Source: Cryphonectria parasitica EP155
Lineage: Eukaryota; Ascomycota; Sordariomycetes; Diaporthales; Cryphonectriaceae
Assembly (NCBI RefSeq): GCF_011745365.1
Contig: NW_024468911.1
Span: forward strand, 4,334,759-4,398,758
Direction of reading: 5' to 3'
DNA length: 64,000 nucleotides
Shown here: in pieces, positions 58,820 through 64,000 of the stretch
Position numbering within the stretch: position 1 is the stretch's first letter
How the letters are laid out: each line of letters starts with the position of its first letter
The notes under the pieces: generated by a model
Database searches by the model: none
What the model saw: the letters and a program-made list of their open reading frames with translations, nothing else
Told to the model about the DNA's origin: nothing
Program-made: the position numbers and the translations under genes

Positions 58820-59958
58820 TTAAGTCTCTGCACCCTCGAAAAGGTCATCGTCCTCAAGGTCCTCTACTCTCTCAGCCGGCAGCCCTTGGACCCATGCTCC
58901 TGCTGCGGCCAGCATCTCTGCTGACGACTGAGAGGAACCACCTTCAAGATGGTAATTGGGTTGTTCTTCAGTCTGGTCAACAATGGTGTCGTTGTCCATC
59001 TGCCAAAACCAACGCCCAAGACCCTCAAGAATGCAGGCGCCGGGTACCTGCCATTGCAGCCAGAGCTGTCTAGACGACTCCTCTGTCACAGCCGGCATTG
59101 TACTACCTGCGGTCGCATTCTCAGTCTCGTGGTCAGCTCTGTCAGCCAGATCGCTTGCATCGTCATCAAGGATCTCCACGTGTAGCCGCTGGCGTCGGAA
59201 TGCAACACGGTCACTCTGCCAGACGGCCTGGATCTGAGCCCACACCTGCTGCGGGGCACCAGACAGTATAGCCATGATGATGAGGGCCACAGCTGCAATG
59301 CTCGCTATGACGAGGCTTTCGAACTCTAGAGAGTTGGCGTTGCTGTGACCGGCCGTCGCGTTCTGGTAGGTATCAGCATCTCTGTTTGACTTTTGCCGTG
59401 AAATTCTTTGTGTGGGGGTTCTAAACGTACCACAGGAGCAGCATTAGTTGCACCCACGACCATTGGCAAGCGCAGAACGACAGCTGCACACGCATGCATA
59501 GCTGGCATAAGTGGCCTTCGTCGTTGAATGCTTAACAGCTGAGCTTCGCGGCCAGCGGCGATCCATGCCGATGACAAAGCCTGAGCTCTGCCCAAATATT
59601 TTGTGGTGTTCAAGTACAACAACAGGCTGTTGAACATCTTCTTCCTAGCACTTGCTGTGGTTGGTTCTGTTATGATACCCAACATGGCCGCGATGAACGC
59701 GACCCCGGGCAACATGCCAAATATGATTGCAACGTTTTCGACCCACGGAGGAAAGGGAGTTATTGTAACGCGTGTCGGGATGGAGATGGCGGTCAGGATG
59801 CTGACTATCCATTCTTTGATGCTGGTTATAGGAGATTTGTCGAATAAATCGAAGACCGTGATGACCACATGGACAAAGGCTACAAGCCTCAGGATGTTGA
59901 GGAACACGGGGTTGGCGATGATTGCCTTTGCAAAATGCTGATGTCCGAAGAGATGCAT
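58820..59958 (-). CDS. Membrane protein of unknown function (about 3-4 helices)
   Basis: The CDS is complement(join(58820..59362,59431..59958)), 356 aa, with one 68-bp intron (donor GTACGT, acceptor CAG). Joining the two frames gives a continuous protein. It has an N-terminal hydrophobic stretch (NPVFLNILRLVAFVHVVITVF), a second (SIKEWIVSILTAISI) and third helix (VAIIFGMLPGVAFIAAMLGI), a basic loop (SIQRRRPLMPAMHA), then across the junction a further helix (LVIASIAAVALIIMAILSG) and an acidic C-terminal tail (VEDLEDDDLFE). The new helix formed after splicing supports the intron. It has the look of fungal multi-span hypothetical proteins; I do not recognise a family or role. Confidence 0.7.
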
Positions 59959-61800
59959 CTTGGAAAACAGTCCAAGTTTCTGTTGAAGATGGTTGCGGCG
60001 GATGATATATCGGGAAACGGATCTGTACTATAAACTATCGTCAGTCTTGTCATATCTAGTGGCAGAGTGTAAGTCCCTGTCCGTTACTTTTCCCCGCCCA
60101 TCTCTGATCTTGCGATATCGCAAATGAGCTTAATCATTAACTCTTTCCAGCAGAAGTAGATCAAACTCTGGTATCTGAATATGATATGTTCTTTCCTCGC
60201 GAAGCATTTCTCTCACCAAGGCTGAGTGACTCATTGGTCACTCCAAAACGAACGCGGCGGCGGCGGACAAAAGGATGGTTTTGAAGGCAGACGAAGCTAC
60301 TTACCAAGTTCAACGGACGAATACTGGATGACTGCAACAACTTCGAGGCGTGAAGAGCTGGAGATAGCTGTCGACGTTTTGAGCAAATCTATCGTGGTGG
60401 TGATGTTAAGAAAGAGGTGCGAGGCTTGATGACGCCAAAAGGACAGACGAGGAGGGCGAGTGTAAGCAGACCAGAATGTGGGGGGCCTATGGTCTATCCA
60501 GCGGGGGTGGGTAGGAGGCTCCGAACAGTCCGCCAGAAGCAAAAGCTCAGTCTGCATCCCTCACTATGGGATAGTTCTGTGAGTGTGGGTATCCAGATTC
60601 AACAGAGGGTAAGGATTGGCGGGGTTTTGAATCGCAGACCTATGGGACGAGCCCCCTCACCCCCTTCTTTCCCTCCCATAACGTCAAAGCCAGTGTCATT
60701 CTCCCTCTCCCATCAGACAATCTCGAGACCATTTTACACGGGCAGCCCTTGATTTCACCGCGAAAAGAGGGTATTTTCGATTGCGAATGACTGGGCTGGA
60801 ATCCGGACGAAGCATAAGCGGAAAAGCAACGCCTAGCTTCCGCTGTCCAGGCCTACAGGACGCATCTTGAAGTGCCAAACTTCCGAGGAATGATTGGGAC
60901 ATTCATCATGGGTATCCCAACCATTAGGCGGGGAAGCATAGGAACTCGGCCGGACACAGCTTCTGGGTGCTGCTTTGGCTACGTGAGGAGCGGAACGAGG
61001 AAGGTGGACCATCAAAGTCGATGGGAAGATGGCTCTGAGCTGGGGTGAAGCACTCACGAGACTGGGATTTGGGCACCAAAAATGCACTTTCATGCATGAA
61101 GATGGTAGTCGGCGTCTTAATTCGCACTTCTTTCTCACCCTCTCGTGTAGCTTGGCCAATCACCCTTTCTCTCTGCGCCATGTGTCTTGCCCTCGACTGG
61201 ACTGAGCGTGGCTTATTGGATGAAGCAGGATCGCAGGTAATCGCAGGCGGCTAGTTCGCTTTGATCCTTGCCCGAAATGCGTGAAGTGGCTTGCCTTGAT
61301 CTCCAATTGAATATACAGGGCTTTCCATTCTTCCGTCATTCTGGGTCCACACTTTGGCAACTTGTCCTTCTGCATCGTTCGAGCCTGACCGAAGTTGTCA
61401 TCTTCACATATCCAAACGCACTTGTCGCTCCCGTGAAGCTCCCGATTATTGGGATTAAACTGGTTCTCAAGAGGTTCATTCTCACATATTTGTCGATCAT
61501 CCTGGCTCTGCCGGTCCGATTTCAGATCCTTCCGGCCCGAGTCTCCAGTTGCTCCTGATTCCGAGTCCCGGAGGTCTGGTCATTCTCAACTCCGACGCAT
61601 CTGACAGCCCTCAATCAGGCACGGTGGTCGAAGACAGGTCAGCACTTCGCAAGGCTCCCACCAGGCATATCGCTCTGGGTCTCATCGCTCTTATTCCTGA
61701 CGATGACATAGACCTTTCCTTTATCAATACTCTTTTACTCCTTTCCTCAAGTACTTCGGGGGGGAAGAACAACTTTTGCAGTATATTTTGCTAGCTCTCG
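59959..61800. other. Intergenic region between divergent genes
   Basis: About 1.8 kb. The ORFs at 60226-60752, 60833-61254 and 61268-61558 have no domain features and overlap on opposite strands. It probably holds the promoters of the membrane protein (-) and the C2H2 gene (+). Confidence 0.45.
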
Positions 61801-63380
61801 ATGGATGCGATGGTTCCAGCCCAAACGGCTACTATTTCCCAACCGCGACGAAGGCACTCTTCCTGTGTCGAAGAACACAAAGATGCGTCGTCTAATACGC
61901 AGCGTTCGACGTCGACGGCGGCTGTTCGATTTGCCTGTCCATTTTTCAAGGCCGACCCGTGTAAGATCGAGCCCAATTCGATATGCGCAAGAAATACATG
62001 GCCCTCCATCGCTAGAGTAAAGTGCGTTCTTTGTTCTTATCTCATTCCCCTCGTACTGAATTCTGCTGACACCATCAGGGAGCACTTGTATAGGCGCCAC
62101 GCACCGCGTAAAGTATCTTGCCCTCGATGTGCCGCTCCGTTCGACAGAGAGAAGGAGTTGGCCGACCACATCAGGGCGAAGAAGCCATGCGAAATATCAG
62201 ATCCACGTGATCGTTCATCACAGACGATCAGTCCTGCGCAAATGTACCTGCTCAGGAGGCGTAATACCCAGTCTCGTGATAATGAAGAACAAAAATGGTT
62301 CAAAATATTCTCTATCTTGTTCCCCGAGAAGCAAAAACCAGCATCACCATGTGAGTTATATCTTTCTTCAACCAGACTCTTTCATTATTATCTGACCAAA
62401 GGCTACGCCCTTTGTACGTGGACGAATCTCCGCGTAGTGAGTTAGTCTCTAAATCGAGCGCTTCATCACAATGCATTGGAGGCGCCGTGTTCAGTCTCGG
62501 GATTTGAGATGGTTCCTTTCGCCGTATACTGTTTGAGACCCGCCAGTGCGGTTATTTTGCAGACGTAGATACATGCGCTAGTTTGCATCAATATGACAAG
62601 TTCAGGTCGCCACGATGACCATAATAGAGGCTTCTAGACAGTTTCGTTTCTTGGATCTCATGTACGAATCACTGACAACAAGCAGATTCTGAATGCCGTG
62701 ACGGTCTCTGGGGCTGTGATCACACGATGGAACATCTTCAAAAATCTGTCCCGCAACTTGTCGCCGCCGCAGCGACCAGAGATCTCCGAGAAAAGTGCCT
62801 TCTTCAGGACGATGAAGAAGTCGAGCAACTTGTCAAAACCATCATAGCGGACCACATCAGTGCTGCATTTCATCAGCACATTAATCATGGCAGTTATCGA
62901 CATAGTACTGACAACAGTGAAGAAAAACCAAGAAAAACACTAGCGGAGTATCCTACACTATCCGAATGGAGTCAGGAATCGACAGCGTGGAATTCATTTC
63001 AAGGAAACATCCCTGGAACCCCAACACTGGTCTCACCGTGTACTACTGTTCATTCTGAGTCCACAGATCATGGAGCCGACTTCGAGATAATACTCCAGGA
63101 TCCAGATCCAACCAACATGTTACCACCAATGTATATGGAGTTCGGGCCTCCATCAGATACATCGGAGTTAACAGCCTCCCAAGGAAAGCCCGGAGGATTC
63201 TCTCCGCGGTTGAAACCATATCACGACGAGAGTTTTCAATCACTTCTCCCATGGGAAATATCCATCGAGCAATACAGCTCAGACGCCTTTCCAACCCCTC
63301 CTCTGGACCGGGAGTGCTATCCAGCTGTGGACTTGGAGCGGGTCACTACACACAATGGTCCTCACACCTGGAGTTTATGA
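61801..63380 (+). CDS. Fungal C2H2-like zinc finger protein
   Basis: The model is join(61801..62021,62079..62350,62686..63380), 395 aa. The first exon ends in FACPFFKADPCK...WPSIARVK and the second begins EHLYRRH, giving the fungal pattern in which C46/C54 pair with H76/H81. A second finger follows (CPRCAAPFDREKELADH, then KKPCE). Such proteins continue with a segment like EEQKWFKIFSILFP and then [IP]PSPY; joining exon 3 gives KPASPYSECRDG, which fits. The rest is Ser/Thr/Pro-rich with FPTPPLDRE near the end. The third exon lies after an unusually long 335-bp intron, so a missed small exon is possible. Probably nuclear or regulatory; function unknown. It is convergent with a NACHT-like gene, a pairing I have the impression recurs in such fungal families. 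Confidence 0.72.
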
Positions 63381-63617
63381 AACACCTCGGACTTCGACCA
63401 TGAGCAGCAGTACCAAGGACGCATACTTTTCAGGCCCTCAAGATTTGCTTCAGAATAAATAAGGAATTAGGAAGACTATCGCAAAACAGATTGCCAGTGC
63501 ATGCACTGACTAGACCCGTAATATTGTCACAAAAACTTCGTCGATGATATTTCATTACTAGTGGTAGTTCTGGCCTCGTCTCTACATGAAGACTGGTTCC
63601 CTTCCTATTTTCTCCTT

Positions 63618-64000
63618 TCAACGACTTAACAATGGGTTTTCAAACCCAGACCATATGCGTGGCCTTTTCTCCGTTTCCTCAGACAGCTGCCGCTGATTCA
63701 TATGTAAGTCAAAGAGCCGGTTAGGCGACGCCAAATAGCTGGGCACATCTTGTACTCGCCAGGTCCCTTCCATCTGTGACTCCTCCACCACAACTGCAAT
63801 CTTGACGCAACATTGGGACTTGCCCACCATCCGCGCCAGCTCGTTCATAATCTCGTGAATCCGCACGTCATCGGCGCTGTCGAGGCGGTCAAGCACAATA
63901 TACATGCTCGTCTTCTGCGAGTCGTCCTCTGCGCCAGCCAACTCGTTCAATATGTCCAGAATGAGGTCTGTCAGCTGCTGAAACGTCGGCTGCATGGCAG
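63618..64000 (-). CDS. NACHT/STAND-like NTPase, C-terminal part of a fragment cut by the window edge
   Basis: A minus-strand frame open to the window edge, ending at 63618; the 5' part lies beyond 64000. Visible are LTDLILDILNELAGAE, MYIVLDRLDSADDVRIHEIM (a Walker-B-like hydrophobic strand ending D-R-L-D, as in NACHT proteins), then CCVKIAVVVEES and SYLASPNRLFDLHMNQRQ. In fungal STAND proteins these follow the P-loop, which is not in the window. The family call is tentative because the Walker A and effector domains are missing here. It ends about 240 bp from the convergent C2H2 gene. Confidence 0.5.
   Translation of the reverse strand, partial: AMQPTFQQLTDLILDILNELAGAEDDSQKTSMYIVLDRLDSADDVRIHEIMNELARMVGKSQCCVKIAVVVEESQMEGTWRVQDVPSYLASPNRLFDLHMNQRQLSEETEKRPRIWSGFENPLLSR

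Noticed and set aside
58271..58857. Minus-strand ORFs next to the membrane protein
   Set aside because: Several overlapping frames, no splice continuity with the real gene and no domain.

Overview
The window looks like nuclear DNA of a filamentous ascomycete (Pezizomycotina). Genes are monocistronic and sit on both strands. Introns are mostly short (about 50-110 bp) with GTAAGT/GTACGT-type donors, CTAAC/CTGAC-like branch points and CAG/TAG acceptors. Several proteins belong to fungal families: Zn2Cys6 regulator, GH128, RGS-LOV, Ser/Thr-rich wall proteins and a fungal C2H2 plus NACHT-like pair. Exon joins were made by eye from splice signals and frame; no search was run. I cannot name the species; Sordariomycetes or a close class is a guess.

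1-25 kb is mostly housekeeping or cell-surface material. It holds the 3' part of an NAD(P)-dependent epimerase (partial), an M3 zinc oligopeptidase (-), a secreted Ser/Thr-rich protein (+), an annexin with a long Pro/Gly/Tyr-rich head (-), a two-finger C2H2-like protein (+), a large disordered protein with a C-terminal coiled coil (+), a six-Cys single-pass sensor-like surface protein (+) and an MFS transporter (+). Intergenic DNA is long and rich in microsatellites.

25-33 kb is nearly gene-free. The only candidate is a 21-codon ORF behind a leader-like sequence near 31.36 kb. At 33-34 kb is a charged protein made of about three coiled-coil repeats.

34.7-47.3 kb looks like a decaying specialised-metabolism locus. 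A UbiA-superfamily terpene cyclase/prenyltransferase gene carries one in-frame TGA. A divergent cytochrome P450 gene keeps its introns but has several frameshifts and stops. Next come an apparently intact Zn2Cys6 regulator, a secreted alpha/beta hydrolase and a secreted carboxylesterase. The broken enzymes beside an intact regulator suggest pathway loss, but it is inference that these genes ever formed one cluster.

47.9-64 kb holds a GH128 glucanase-like protein, a Gly-rich low-complexity protein with phase-0 repeat exons, a single-exon RGS-LOV photoreceptor with the LOV cysteine intact, a three-helix membrane protein of unknown role, a C2H2 zinc-finger protein and, convergent with it at the window edge, the C-terminal part of a NACHT/STAND-like NTPase. 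The RGS-LOV gene and the decayed UbiA/P450 pair deserve most attention. I saw no rRNA, tRNA, CRISPR array or intact transposon.
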